A DNA stretch of 18,784 bases from Bacillota bacterium (GTDB lineage: Bacteria; Bacillota; Clostridia; Christensenellales; QAND01). Positions within the stretch are counted from its first letter, which is position 1. Every line of letters begins with the position of its first letter. Shown here in pieces: positions 5,728 through 13,199 of this stretch. Under the pieces are notes generated by a model. It searched no databases. It saw only the letters and a program-made list of their open reading frames with translations, and was not told the DNA's origin. Location of the stretch: NCBI GenBank assembly GCA_003150225.1, contig QAND01000028.1, positions 1 through 18,784 on the forward strand. The letters are read 5' to 3'. The translations under genes and the position numbers were made by a program.

Positions 5728-6933
5728 TCAGCTGGACTGTTCGGCCAGCTCCCTTAGATTCCGCTCAAGCTGTGCTAGGAACCGCGCCTTGGTAAAATGC
5801 TCCCGATAATAGGCCCGGCCCCGCTCTCCGCACCCCGCAAAGTCCTGGGGCTTGTCCATAAACCGCTCCAGAAGATCCGCCAATCCCTGGCTATCCCCTG
5901 CCGCTACGCAAGCGCCGCAGTCCGCCTCCCGCACAATCTCAGCGGTACCGCCGTTGATGGCCCCCAGCACAGGCTTCCCCGCCGCCATATACCCCTGGAG
6001 CTTCAAAGGGATGGTATTGCCAATATAGCTGTCCCCACGGAGGGTAACCAGGCAGGCATCGGCCAGACGGTAATATTCCCCCATCTCCCGGCCGGGACGA
6101 CGGCCATGAAATACCACGGTCTCTCCCAAGTCCAAGCTGCGAGCCATCTGTTTCATGGCGGCAAGATGGGAGCCGTCCCCCAGGATGTGAACCCGGAAAT
6201 CCCGGCGGTGCCGGAGCTGGGCGCTGGCGTGGAGAATGCATTCAATATCCTGAAGTTTACCTACGTTGCCCGCAAAGAGGAAATCCCACACCCCGTTGTC
6301 CAGGGGGGTAAAGTCCTCCTCCAAGTTGGCGTCGTTGGAATATTGGGGCAGGTACTCCATCCGACCCCGCGGGATCCCAGCCACCTCCGTCAGATAGTCC
6401 AAAAAAGGCGGGGAGGATACCAGGATCCGGTGGCTGCGCTGATATAGAAAACGGCTGATCTTCCGAATGATGCGGAAGGATAGGTTTCGTTCCCGGATGC
6501 CAAAGGCCTTTACGCTTTCCGGCCAAATGTCCAGGCAATAGGTGAGCACCCGTTTTCCGCTTTTATTGGACCAGCGGATAGCAGGCATCAGCATGGTGGC
6601 AGGAGAAAGCTGATAGACGAAAATCACATCGAACTCCCGTTTATGAAAGGTGGCGTACAAAGACCCGTTTATTGCAAAGGACAGATAGTTGAGGGAACGG
6701 CAAAAAGCCCCGTGGTGCCGGGCAAAGGTGGATACCCGAAGGATCTCCACCCCATCCACCCGCTGTTTCCGATTGCGGAAGAAGCGGTACTCCCGGGGGA
6801 CGCTGCTGGTTGTATAATCAGGCAGCCCCGTCAGCACGGTGACCTCATGGCCTTGGGCTGCCAGGGAACTGGTGATATCATTGATCTGAAATTGATCTGG
6901 GTAGTAATTCTGGCTGATCACCAGTATCTTCAT
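5728..6933 (-). CDS. Family-4 glycosyltransferase, WbuB-like
   Basis: A 401-residue GT-B fold enzyme, full length for the family. The N-terminal half starts MKILVISQNYYPDQFQIND and continues with QGHEVTVLTGLPDY, the acceptor-side Rossmann domain seen in WbuB-type transferases of capsule or O-antigen sugar assembly. The motif LDIWPESVKAFG (about 140-150) is also typical of this group. The C-terminal half has FLFAGNVGKLQDIE and VFHGRRPGREMGEYYRLADACLV. It ends with the nucleotide-sugar site around KPVLGAINGGTAEIVREADCG, where the conserved glutamate lies. No membrane helix is evident, so it should act at the cytoplasmic face. It is monocistronic with its own promoter and terminator, away from any visible polysaccharide cluster. 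The donor and acceptor sugars are unknown. Confidence 0.85.
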   Translation of the reverse strand: MKILVISQNYYPDQFQINDITSSLAAQGHEVTVLTGLPDYTTSSVPREYRFFRNRKQRVDGVEILRVSTFARHHGAFCRSLNYLSFAINGSLYATFHKREFDVIFVYQLSPATMLMPAIRWSNKSGKRVLTYCLDIWPESVKAFGIRERNLSFRIIRKISRFLYQRSHRILVSSPPFLDYLTEVAGIPRGRMEYLPQYSNDANLEEDFTPLDNGVWDFLFAGNVGKLQDIECILHASAQLRHRRDFRVHILGDGSHLAAMKQMARSLDLGETVVFHGRRPGREMGEYYRLADACLVTLRGDSYIGNTIPLKLQGYMAAGKPVLGAINGGTAEIVREADCGACVAAGDSQGLADLLERFMDKPQDFAGCGERGRAYYREHFTKARFLAQLERNLRELAEQSS

Positions 6934-6977
6934 GGATTCTATCCTCGCCGTTTCTCGATAGCCATAGCTATTTTATT

Positions 6978-7006
6978 ATTATAGTGCAAGGACCCGGAAG
7001 AAGCAA
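6978..7006 (-). promoter_or_regulatory. Promoter of the glycosyltransferase gene
   Basis: On the minus strand a perfect TATAAT (6978-6983) lies 17 bases after TTGCTT (7001-7006). The distance to the start codon at 6933 is about 45 bases, and GAGG occurs nine bases before that ATG. The perfect -10 makes this one of the clearest promoters in the window. Confidence 0.7.
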
Positions 7007-7008
7007 AC

Positions 7009-7032
7009 AAAACCGCGGATTCCGGTTTTTTT
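7009..7032. terminator. Secondary, bidirectional terminator
   Basis: AAAACCG (7009-7015) pairs with CGGTTTT (7023-7029) around a 7-base loop. A run of seven T follows on the plus strand and TTTTGTTT on the minus strand. It is just upstream of the glycosyltransferase promoter. It may back up the feoB1 terminator and block antisense transcription out of the glycosyltransferase region. Confidence 0.5.
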
Positions 7033-7076
7033 CATCCATCAGGGGAAGCGGAAGCCAGCGCCTCAGCGTGCATTTG

Positions 7077-7109
7077 GAAAAACAAAGGACCCCGAACGGT
7101 CGGGGTCCT
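7077..7109 (-). terminator. Terminator of feoA1-feoB1
   Basis: AGGACCCCGA (7086-7095) and TCGGGGTCCT (7100-7109) form a perfect 10-bp stem with loop ACGG. On the minus strand TTTGTTTTT follows. It begins 8 bases after the feoB1 stop. Confidence 0.9.
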
Positions 7110-7117
7110 CGGGCGCT

Positions 7118-9259
7118 TTAGCCCAGTCCGCAGAAACGGGCCAGGGTGGCGATCACAAAGCATAGAAGAATGCCCACCACCGTGGGGATAGCAAACCCCA
7201 GCGCCATCCACTTGGTGCTTCCTGTCTCCTTGCGGATGGTCCAGCAGGTGGTGCCGCAGGGAAAATGGCATAGGGAAAACACCATGGTGCACAGGGCGGT
7301 GATCCAAGTCCAGCCATTGGCCACCAGCAGATTTTTCAGCTCCATGAGATTATCCATCTCAATAAGGCTTCCCGTGGCAAGGTAGGTCATGATAGCGATG
7401 GGAATAACGATTTCATTGGCTGGAAATCCCAGAATAAAGGCCATGAGGATCACTCCATCCAAGCCGATGACCCGGGCAAAAGGATCGAAAAAACGGACGC
7501 AGTGGGCCAGAATGCTCATATCCCCCACCATGGTGTTGGATAAGGCCCAGATGAGGAGCCCCGCTGGAGCCGCCACCGCCATGGCCCGGCCCAGCACGAA
7601 AAGAGTCCGGTCAAAGATGGACCGCACGATGACCTTCCCTACCTGGGGCCGGCGGTAGGGCGGCAGCTCCAGGGCAAAGGAAGAGGGCATCCCCTTTAGG
7701 AGGGTGCGGGACAACCCCTTGCTCACCAATAGGGTCATGATCACCCCAAAGACGATGAGCTCGGTCAGCATCAGGGTGGAGAGAAGAGAGGCGCCCAATC
7801 CTCCCGCCGTACCCACAAAAAACATGGTGATGATGGAGATTAAGGTGGGAAAACGGCCGTTGCAGGGCACGAAGTTGTTGGTCAAAATGGCAATGAGCCG
7901 TTCCCGGGAGGAATCGATGATCCGGCAGCCCATGACGCCGCAGGCGTTACAGCCAAATCCCATAGCCATGGTCAGGGCCTGCTTGCCGTGCGCTCCAGCT
8001 TTGCGGAAGTACTTATCCAAGTTAAAGGCTACCCGAGGCAAATAGCCCAAATCCTCCAGTAGGGTAAACAGCGGAAAGAAAATGGCCATGGGAGGCAGCA
8101 TCACCGCAATCACCCAGCCCAGCGTTCGGAACATCCCCTCCACAAAAAGGCCATGGAGCCAGGCCGGTGCGCCCCAACCCGAAAACAAAAGGGTCAACTG
8201 CCCCTCCAGATAGCCGAAGAAAGAGGATAGCAGCTGAGAGGGATAGTTGGCTCCGGTGATGGTCAGCCAGAAGATCAGGGCTAGAAGGGCGATCATCACT
8301 GGAATACCGGTGGCCCGGCTGGTCAAAAGCCGGTCCAGGCGGCGATCCCGCTTATCGTATCCCTGCTTTTTCAGGTTCACACAGGAAGCATATACCCGCT
8401 CCGCCTGACACACGATGCGGCTTACCACCTGATCCCGCATGGTTTCCTGCCCGATCCCGGCCCGGCCCAGGCCTTCCCGTGCCCAGGTCAGACATTCCTG
8501 AATCGCCGGGTCTGCCATCACCGGCATTCCCAAAAACCGCTCTAGGTTTTCGCTAAGGGTGTCGTCCCCATCCAATAGCTTAAGACAGGCCCAGCGTGGG
8601 TTCATGCGTTCTCCGCACAGCTCCGACACCCGGGGCATCAGAAGGGCAATGGCCTCCTCTATCTCCTTGCCATAGTAAAGATCCCGCGGGGACTGAGCCT
8701 CCCCAAAGGATACCTGGGAGATGGCTTCCATCAAATCCGGCAGCCCTTTGCCCTGCCGGGCGCTGGCGCCCACCACGGGTACCCCTAGCTCCCGGGATAG
8801 GACGGCAAGGTCAATGGTGATGCCCTTCTTTTTGGCTTCATCCATGAGGTTTACGCAGACCACCATCCGGCCTGTCACCTCCAATACCTGCAGCACCAGG
8901 TTTAGGTTTCGCTCCAAACAGGTTGCATCCGTCACCACCACCACGGTGTCGGGTTCTCCGAAGCAGATAAAATCCCGGGCCACCTCTTCCTCCAAGGAGT
9001 TGGCCATCAGCGAATACGTACCGGGGATATCCACCAGGATAAAATTCTCCCCTCCATATCGGTAGCGGCCCTGAGCGTTGGCAACCGTCTTCCCAGGCCA
9101 ATTGCCCGTATGTTGGTTCAGTCCAGTCAACGCGTTAAATACCGTACTCTTTCCCACATTGGGATTCCCCGCCAAGGCGATGACCCGTTCCCGATCGTCC
9201 TGCCGCTGAATCACCAGCCCATCCCCATCCTGGATGGACGCCCGATTGAGTAAACCCAT
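7118..9259 (-). CDS. feoB: FeoB ferrous iron transporter, Cys-rich divergent class (FeoB1)
   Basis: A 713-residue membrane protein for Fe2+ uptake. The N-terminal G domain has G1 GNPNVGKST (31-39), T58 as G2, DIPGTYSL (77-84) as G3, NLMD (137-140) as G4 and SARQGKG as G5. A helical regulatory domain runs to about residue 300, then the membrane part with two gate regions. The first gate is unlike the common GxGCxVPAI type: it reads GFGCNACGVMGC (434-445) and the second conserved site reads FVPCNGRFP (463-471). Cysteines 437, 440, 445 and 466 could therefore line the path. The end (FSLCHFPCGTTC) is again Cys-rich. The start ATG 9257-9259 follows GGAGGAGG closely. It is 64 bases behind feoA1, with a strong hairpin in the gap. 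It differs clearly from the second FeoB at 14331-16343, so the two are not a recent duplication. Confidence 0.93.
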   Translation of the reverse strand: MGLLNRASIQDGDGLVIQRQDDRERVIALAGNPNVGKSTVFNALTGLNQHTGNWPGKTVANAQGRYRYGGENFILVDIPGTYSLMANSLEEEVARDFICFGEPDTVVVVTDATCLERNLNLVLQVLEVTGRMVVCVNLMDEAKKKGITIDLAVLSRELGVPVVGASARQGKGLPDLMEAISQVSFGEAQSPRDLYYGKEIEEAIALLMPRVSELCGERMNPRWACLKLLDGDDTLSENLERFLGMPVMADPAIQECLTWAREGLGRAGIGQETMRDQVVSRIVCQAERVYASCVNLKKQGYDKRDRRLDRLLTSRATGIPVMIALLALIFWLTITGANYPSQLLSSFFGYLEGQLTLLFSGWGAPAWLHGLFVEGMFRTLGWVIAVMLPPMAIFFPLFTLLEDLGYLPRVAFNLDKYFRKAGAHGKQALTMAMGFGCNACGVMGCRIIDSSRERLIAILTNNFVPCNGRFPTLISIITMFFVGTAGGLGASLLSTLMLTELIVFGVIMTLLVSKGLSRTLLKGMPSSFALELPPYRRPQVGKVIVRSIFDRTLFVLGRAMAVAAPAGLLIWALSNTMVGDMSILAHCVRFFDPFARVIGLDGVILMAFILGFPANEIVIPIAIMTYLATGSLIEMDNLMELKNLLVANGWTWITALCTMVFSLCHFPCGTTCWTIRKETGSTKWMALGFAIPTVVGILLCFVIATLARFCGLG

Positions 9260-9285
9260 GATCCTCCTCCAAACTATGTATGATA

Positions 9286-9315
9286 GGCCGGAAAGCGCAT
9301 CCGCGCCTTCCGGCC
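9286..9315 (-). other. Strong hairpin between feoA1 and feoB1
   Basis: Positions 9286-9298 pair with 9303-9315 around a 4-base loop, 13 pairs. The single A-C mismatch on the plus strand becomes a G-U pair in the minus-strand RNA, so the structure is favoured in the feo transcript. No U-tract follows, so it is not a normal terminator. It may be a processing or stability element that sets the FeoA to FeoB ratio. Confidence 0.55.
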
Positions 9316-9323
9316 CGGTCCTT

Positions 9324-9575
9324 CTATTGCAGTCCGGCCTGGTCTTCTACCAATACCTTTCTTGCGTCCTCATCCCGCAGGGCAATTACCGCGCCCCGGA
9401 TAAAATAAGCGATGGGATCTCCCCCGGGGCTCTTATGTAAGGCCTCCACCACCGTACCTTGGGTTAGTCCCAAGTCCAGCATTCGGCGCCTTTGGATCCC
9501 CTGGGAGGTTAGCGATAAAACCATGGCCCTTTCCCCGACATGCAAACGATCCAATGTCTTTGCCTGTGGTTCCAT
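9324..9575 (-). CDS. feoA: FeoA, small SH3-like iron transport protein (FeoA1)
   Basis: About 83 residues, normal for FeoA, a cytosolic SH3-like partner of FeoB. Recognisable parts are the RRRMLDLGLTQGTVVEAL core and the closing strand GAVIALRDEDARKVLV. The longest frame opens with a TTG at 9608 and offers ATGs at 9579-9581 and 9573-9575. GGAG (9584-9587) is two bases from the first ATG and eight from the second, so 9575 is the better start (MEPQAKTLDR). It precedes feoB1 by 64 bases. Upstream, on the plus strand, two tandem GCTAAT hexamers (9642-9653) resemble half of the dyads near feoA2. They may be part of an iron-repressor site, but that is weak. No clear promoter hexamers were found in 9,576-9,697. 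Confidence 0.85.
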   Translation of the reverse strand: MEPQAKTLDRLHVGERAMVLSLTSQGIQRRRMLDLGLTQGTVVEALHKSPGGDPIAYFIRGAVIALRDEDARKVLVEDQAGLQ

Positions 9576-9697
9576 TTCCATTACTCCAATGTGATCAATT
9601 TCCAACAACCCGAAAGGATTTTACGCCCAGGCGGGTTATCGGCTAATGCTAATATATGTATGGCCCGGGTCTGCCGTTCGTTTCCTTGGGATAAAAC

Positions 9698-9733
9698 AAA
9701 AAGGCCCAGAGGCAATACCCCTGGGCCTTTTTT
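9698..9733 (-). terminator. Terminator after the small Cys-rich peptide gene, bidirectional
   Basis: AAAAAGGCCCAG (9698-9709) pairs perfectly with CTGGGCCTTTTT (9721-9732), a 12-bp stem with a T-run on either strand. On the minus strand it lies 7 bases after the stop at 9740. It separates the ABC/nucleotidyltransferase operon from feoA1-feoB1. Confidence 0.9.
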
Positions 9734-9739
9734 ACTATG

Positions 9740-9907
9740 TTAGGATTCTTTCCCATGCTCGTTTTGATCTTGGCGCTCCTCCTGGCATCGGCCGGCCATG
9801 GGACAACCGCCACAACCCTCCGAGCACTTTCCCTTGTTTCGGATGGTATAGGCAACCGCAAAATACAGGGCCACCGCGATCACCGCGATGAGAATTCCCT
9901 CCAGCAT
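9740..9907 (-). CDS. FeoB-associated Cys-rich small membrane protein
   Basis: A 55-residue protein, too short for many gene callers, found by reading the minus strand from ATG 9905-9907 to TAA 9740-9742. A clear GGAGG lies seven bases upstream of the ATG. Residues 4-21 are one membrane helix (ILIAVIAVALYFAVAY). A short basic stretch follows, then a cluster of four cysteines at 28, 32, 35 and 41 (KCSEGCGGCPMAGRC) and a charged, hydrophilic tail. This matches the FeoB-associated Cys-rich membrane protein family, usually next to feoB and thought to assist ferrous iron transport. Here it sits 36 bases after the nucleotidyltransferase gene and before a strong terminator. It is therefore probably transcribed with the ABC operon rather than with feoA1-feoB1, although it is adjacent to them. 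Confidence 0.82.
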   Translation of the reverse strand: MLEGILIAVIAVALYFAVAYTIRNKGKCSEGCGGCPMAGRCQEERQDQNEHGKES

Positions 9908-9943
9908 CTCCGTACCTCCTCCCGACCATCGTCGGAATGATTT

Positions 9944-10837
9944 TTACCCTACATCATATGTGCTATCCAACCGAACCAGTTCCCGGAACGTATCGATCTC
10001 AATGATATCCTCAAAGGTGCATTCTCGAATGGCCACCCGATAGTCATGGATAAAGTATTCCAGAGCAGCCTGGTCCCAATACCGCTCCTTGCCGCCCGGC
10101 ATATCATATACCTGCTGTAGATGCCCCGCCAATCGCGTGCCGTCCTGTTCCGTCCAATAGGATATCCCAAATAAATGATGACAGTTCCTTCCCCCTACTA
10201 CCAATTTGGTGATAATACCATTCTTGCTGTATAAGCACCAATCATCAGTTACCTCTACCGGTACCCCAAGATAGTTGGAGCAATATTGATATTTTTGAAT
10301 CAAAGCGGGATTGTAGAGCAACAGGTCGGCCTCTAGTACATAAGCGCCTCCCAGCAGATCTTTGGCGCAGATGGCCGAAGAGATGTTGTTGGCCTCATTA
10401 TAGATAGGATTCTCAATAAAACGAATATTGGGATATTTATAAAGGAGCTGGTCGAACTGCTCAGCCAAATATCCCCGCACGATGACGATCTCCTCGATCC
10501 CTGCCGCCACGATGGCGTCCAGCAGGGTATCGATGATCCGGGTCCCGTTAACCCGGACGAGAGGCTTGGGGGTATTGAGGGTAATGGGCACCAGTCGGGT
10601 GCCAAAACCCGCGGCGATGAACACCGCCCGCTTCACTCGGTAGGGTTCCAATGCCTCCAATCCCTTGGGAGTAATGGTTCCATCTTGAAGATAGCCAAGC
10701 TGGGATAAATTCAATACCGTTTTATTGATGGTGCCCAAAGAGCGGCCAGTTGCGTTTGCCAGCTGCCTCTGTGTAACACTTTCCGTGTTTCGTTCCAAAT
10801 AGGCTAAAATATCAAACTGGGTTTTTGTGAGACTCAT
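9944..10837 (-). CDS. Winged-helix plus LicC/PntC-like nucleotidyltransferase fusion
   Basis: A 297-residue protein with two parts. Residues 1-65 form a winged helix (TKTQFDILAYLER, TQRQLANATGRSLGTINKTV, then LGYLQDGTITPKGLEAL). Residues 68-297 form a sugar/choline-type nucleotidyltransferase: IAAGFGTRLVPIT with TPKPL (91 is the conserved Lys), metal-binding EAD at 169-171, an aromatic-rich ligand segment (DDWCLYSKNG, HHLFGISYW) and the closing EDIIEIDTFREL. That last pattern is characteristic of LicC-type cytidylyltransferases, which make CDP-choline, and of PntC, which makes CMP-2-aminoethylphosphonate. The start ATG overlaps the permease stop as ATGA. The longer frame from 10939 would run through the permease gene and is rejected. 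Coupling to the ABC transporter suggests that the imported compound, or a derivative, is its substrate. The exact substrate is unproven. Confidence 0.8.
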   Translation of the reverse strand: MSLTKTQFDILAYLERNTESVTQRQLANATGRSLGTINKTVLNLSQLGYLQDGTITPKGLEALEPYRVKRAVFIAAGFGTRLVPITLNTPKPLVRVNGTRIIDTLLDAIVAAGIEEIVIVRGYLAEQFDQLLYKYPNIRFIENPIYNEANNISSAICAKDLLGGAYVLEADLLLYNPALIQKYQYCSNYLGVPVEVTDDWCLYSKNGIITKLVVGGRNCHHLFGISYWTEQDGTRLAGHLQQVYDMPGGKERYWDQAALEYFIHDYRVAIRECTFEDIIEIDTFRELVRLDSTYDVG

Positions 10838-12429
10838 TTTGCTTCCATTCCTTTTTGAGTTTTTCGCTTGTATAGATAGATCAAGCCCTTCATCACCAGG
10901 TTTACCGCTAGGATCAAAAGGGAAACAAAGGCAGCGCATTCCAGCAGCATCTGAGCTTCAAAAGCATTGATCATCAGAGAGATCGGCTGGGTATTGATAT
11001 TGGATAGGAAGGAGACCGCTGAGATGGTCATCATAGAGTTTACGAAGAAATAGGAAAACATCTCAGCAAGGGTTCCTCTGGATTGGGGAATCAGTACATC
11101 CTTGATGATCCGCATACGCCCGATTCCCAATGTGGCCCCTACCGCTTCCAAGTTGTCGTTGAGCTTACCCAGGGTATTGTACATCATCAGGTAGGGCGAA
11201 GCAAAGAAATGCATCAGGTTCACCAAAATCAAAATGGCTAAGGTCCCATAGAGGAAGGATCCCTTAAAGAACAGCACATAGGAAATACCCATGGCCAAGC
11301 CGGGGATTGCCAGAGAAGTAATGGAGATCAAATGCAAAAACCGGGAGGACTTACTGGGCATCCGCGCCGTCAGATAGGCGGTGGCAAAGGAAATAATCAC
11401 CCCAATTACGGCAACGAATAACCCGATAACCACCGAGTTCAACAGGTACTGCCCTCCGCCCATATCCAGAGTACGCAACATATTGTTGAATGTAAAGGTC
11501 ATATTGAGGGGATATTTCACCACAAAAGTAAGAATTGCAAAGGCAGCGATAGGCAAAAACACCAATAGCGATGCCGCAATACACAGAGCATAGGCCACAG
11601 CGCTGCTTCCTTTGGATCTGTTAGGCGCAAAGGGGCGAATGGCATAGCTCATATTCCCCCGATTCTTGTTCATAAGGTCAACCACAAAGGCGATCAGAGC
11701 CGGCGCCAGCAGCACCAATCCAATGACGCTGCCCTTTCCAAAATCCAGCAGCCCGATGACATCCTGGTACATCAGCACTGGCAACGTAGCAAATTTCCCT
11801 CCAATGGTGATGGGTACACCATAGTCGGTAACGATAAGGGTAAAGGTGGCAAAAATTACAGAAATCATGGGCCGCCGCAAATAAGGCAGCGTGATTGCGG
11901 TAAACTGTCGCCACTTGGGAATCCCCAAAAGGGACGCCGCTTCATAAGGCGTGCTGTCCTCATAGCGCAAAATATCCACGATCATCAAAAAAGCTACCGG
12001 GAAGGAATACATCACCGATCCCACCAAAATTCCCGATAAACCATAGATGCTGCCTTGTATTCCCAAAAGGTTGGTCAGCACGCCATTGGATCCCAATAGC
12101 ACAATCAACCCCATTCCATGGGAAATGGAGGGAATTAACATGGGAAGGGTAAAAAGAAGGGTCCACATGCCCTTCCATTTGATGTTGGTTCGCACGATAC
12201 ACCAAGCCAGTGCTGTGGCCAAGAGCACCGACAAAAGGGTAGCAAGGCCTGCGGAAAGCAGGGAATTCTTCAGGGCGGTGGTAAACCGGGCTGAAGTAAA
12301 GATGGCCTTCACATCCGTCCCCGCAATGCTGGAAAACATGCTGATCAGGGGCAGGATTACCGCCACAATGAAAAATGCGGCCAGCAACAGTTTTACCGGT
12401 AAAGAGCCGTATCCAGACCGCCGGTTCAT
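10834..12429 (-). CDS. ABC importer permease with two fused permease halves
   Basis: A 531-residue protein with about twelve hydrophobic helices arranged as two similar halves, each a binding-protein-dependent transport domain. The architecture fits the FbpB/ThiP/PhnU group, where one polypeptide supplies both channel halves. Coupling-loop signatures are visible in each half (EAASLLGIPKWRQFTAITLP in the first, EAVGATLGIGRMRIIKDVLIP in the second), the sites that contact the ATPase. The N-terminus (NRRSGYGSLPVKLLLAAFF) places basic residues inside. Its ATG overlaps the ATPase stop as ATGA, and its own stop overlaps the next start the same way. Ligand class inferred from the operon: small anion, possibly 2-aminoethylphosphonate; iron(III) is the alternative because the same permease layout serves both. 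Confidence 0.87.
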   Translation of the reverse strand: MNRRSGYGSLPVKLLLAAFFIVAVILPLISMFSSIAGTDVKAIFTSARFTTALKNSLLSAGLATLLSVLLATALAWCIVRTNIKWKGMWTLLFTLPMLIPSISHGMGLIVLLGSNGVLTNLLGIQGSIYGLSGILVGSVMYSFPVAFLMIVDILRYEDSTPYEAASLLGIPKWRQFTAITLPYLRRPMISVIFATFTLIVTDYGVPITIGGKFATLPVLMYQDVIGLLDFGKGSVIGLVLLAPALIAFVVDLMNKNRGNMSYAIRPFAPNRSKGSSAVAYALCIAASLLVFLPIAAFAILTFVVKYPLNMTFTFNNMLRTLDMGGGQYLLNSVVIGLFVAVIGVIISFATAYLTARMPSKSSRFLHLISITSLAIPGLAMGISYVLFFKGSFLYGTLAILILVNLMHFFASPYLMMYNTLGKLNDNLEAVGATLGIGRMRIIKDVLIPQSRGTLAEMFSYFFVNSMMTISAVSFLSNINTQPISLMINAFEAQMLLECAAFVSLLILAVNLVMKGLIYLYKRKTQKGMEAK

Positions 12430-13199
12430 GCTTCAGACCTCACATATTGAATCAAGGAATCGATCTTCAGTTGAATATTGTGCAGTACGAACCGCTCAAT
12501 GTACTCGTTGGCAGGATGATCCACCAGGTTGCGGGGCGTATCCAACTGTTGGATCTGGCCTTCCTTCATCACCATAATCCGGTCGGACAAGGCAAACGCC
12601 TCCTCCTGATCATGGGTGATATAGATCATGGTGGAGCCAAACTGCTTCTGAATCTTCTTCAGTTCTTCCCGCAGAATCAGCCGCGTATCCACATCTAAAG
12701 CGGACATAGGTTCATCGAATAGAATCACATCGGGATTAAGAGCCAACGTACGGGCAATGGCCACCCGCTGCTGTTGTCCTCCCGACAAACGGTGAGGATA
12801 CTGCTTCATGTGATCCTTTAATCCCACCATCTCCAGCAGGTTTTCAGCAATCTCCCGGGAACGGGGTTTCAGGTCGGGCTGCAATCGGATGGCATATTCC
12901 ACGTTCCGCAGTACCGTCATGTTCTCAAATAACGCGTAATTCTGAAATACAATTCCCATTCCTCGCTTGCTGGGCGGAAGATGGGTGATCTCCTGGCCAT
13001 CCTTATAGATATGTCCCGAGGTAGCGGGAGTCAATCCCGTTAGAATTCGAAGTATCGTGGTTTTTCCGCATCCAGACGGACCAAGGATGGAGAGAAACTC
13101 TCCATCCTTGACCGAAAAACTAATCCTATGCAGCACCTCATTGGCGCCAAATTCCTTGGACAGTTCCTGGACAACCAATTTGTCCTTTAGTGGTTCCAT
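12426..13199 (-). CDS. ABC importer ATPase (Fbp/Phn type)
   Basis: A 257-residue cytoplasmic ATPase with all motifs intact: Walker A GPSGCGKTT (40-48), Q-loop Q86 in VFQNYALF, signature LSGGQQQR (138-145), Walker B VILFDEP (158-164) and switch H196 in ITHDQEE. It belongs to the spermidine/iron/2-aminoethylphosphonate importer group. It is about 80-100 residues shorter than most of that group because the C-terminal TOBE-type regulatory domain is absent. The ATG at 13197-13199 overlaps the last 13 bases of the binding-protein gene and lies close behind a GGAAAA stretch. Its stop overlaps the permease start. It should power import through the fused permease. Confidence 0.88.
   Translation of the reverse strand: MEPLKDKLVVQELSKEFGANEVLHRISFSVKDGEFLSILGPSGCGKTTILRILTGLTPATSGHIYKDGQEITHLPPSKRGMGIVFQNYALFENMTVLRNVEYAIRLQPDLKPRSREIAENLLEMVGLKDHMKQYPHRLSGGQQQRVAIARTLALNPDVILFDEPMSALDVDTRLILREELKKIQKQFGSTMIYITHDQEEAFALSDRIMVMKEGQIQQLDTPRNLVDHPANEYIERFVLHNIQLKIDSLIQYVRSEA

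Noticed and set aside
7009..7032. Possible small RNA gene ending at the plus-strand T-run
   Set aside because: No promoter was visible upstream on the plus strand; the hairpin is better explained as a bidirectional terminator.
9609..9697. Riboswitch or strong promoter upstream of feoA1
   Set aside because: TATATT at 9651-9656 has no matching -35, and I found no conserved riboswitch core.
9735..9929. Minus-strand frames overlapping the small Cys-rich peptide in other phases (9735-9929 and 9649-9861)
   Set aside because: They are out of frame with the membrane helix and cysteine cluster, have low-quality composition, and one runs through the terminator.
10838..10939. N-terminal extension of the nucleotidyltransferase frame
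   Set aside because: It lies wholly inside the permease gene; the ATGA overlap at 10834-10837 gives a standard coupled start that yields an exact winged-helix N-terminus.
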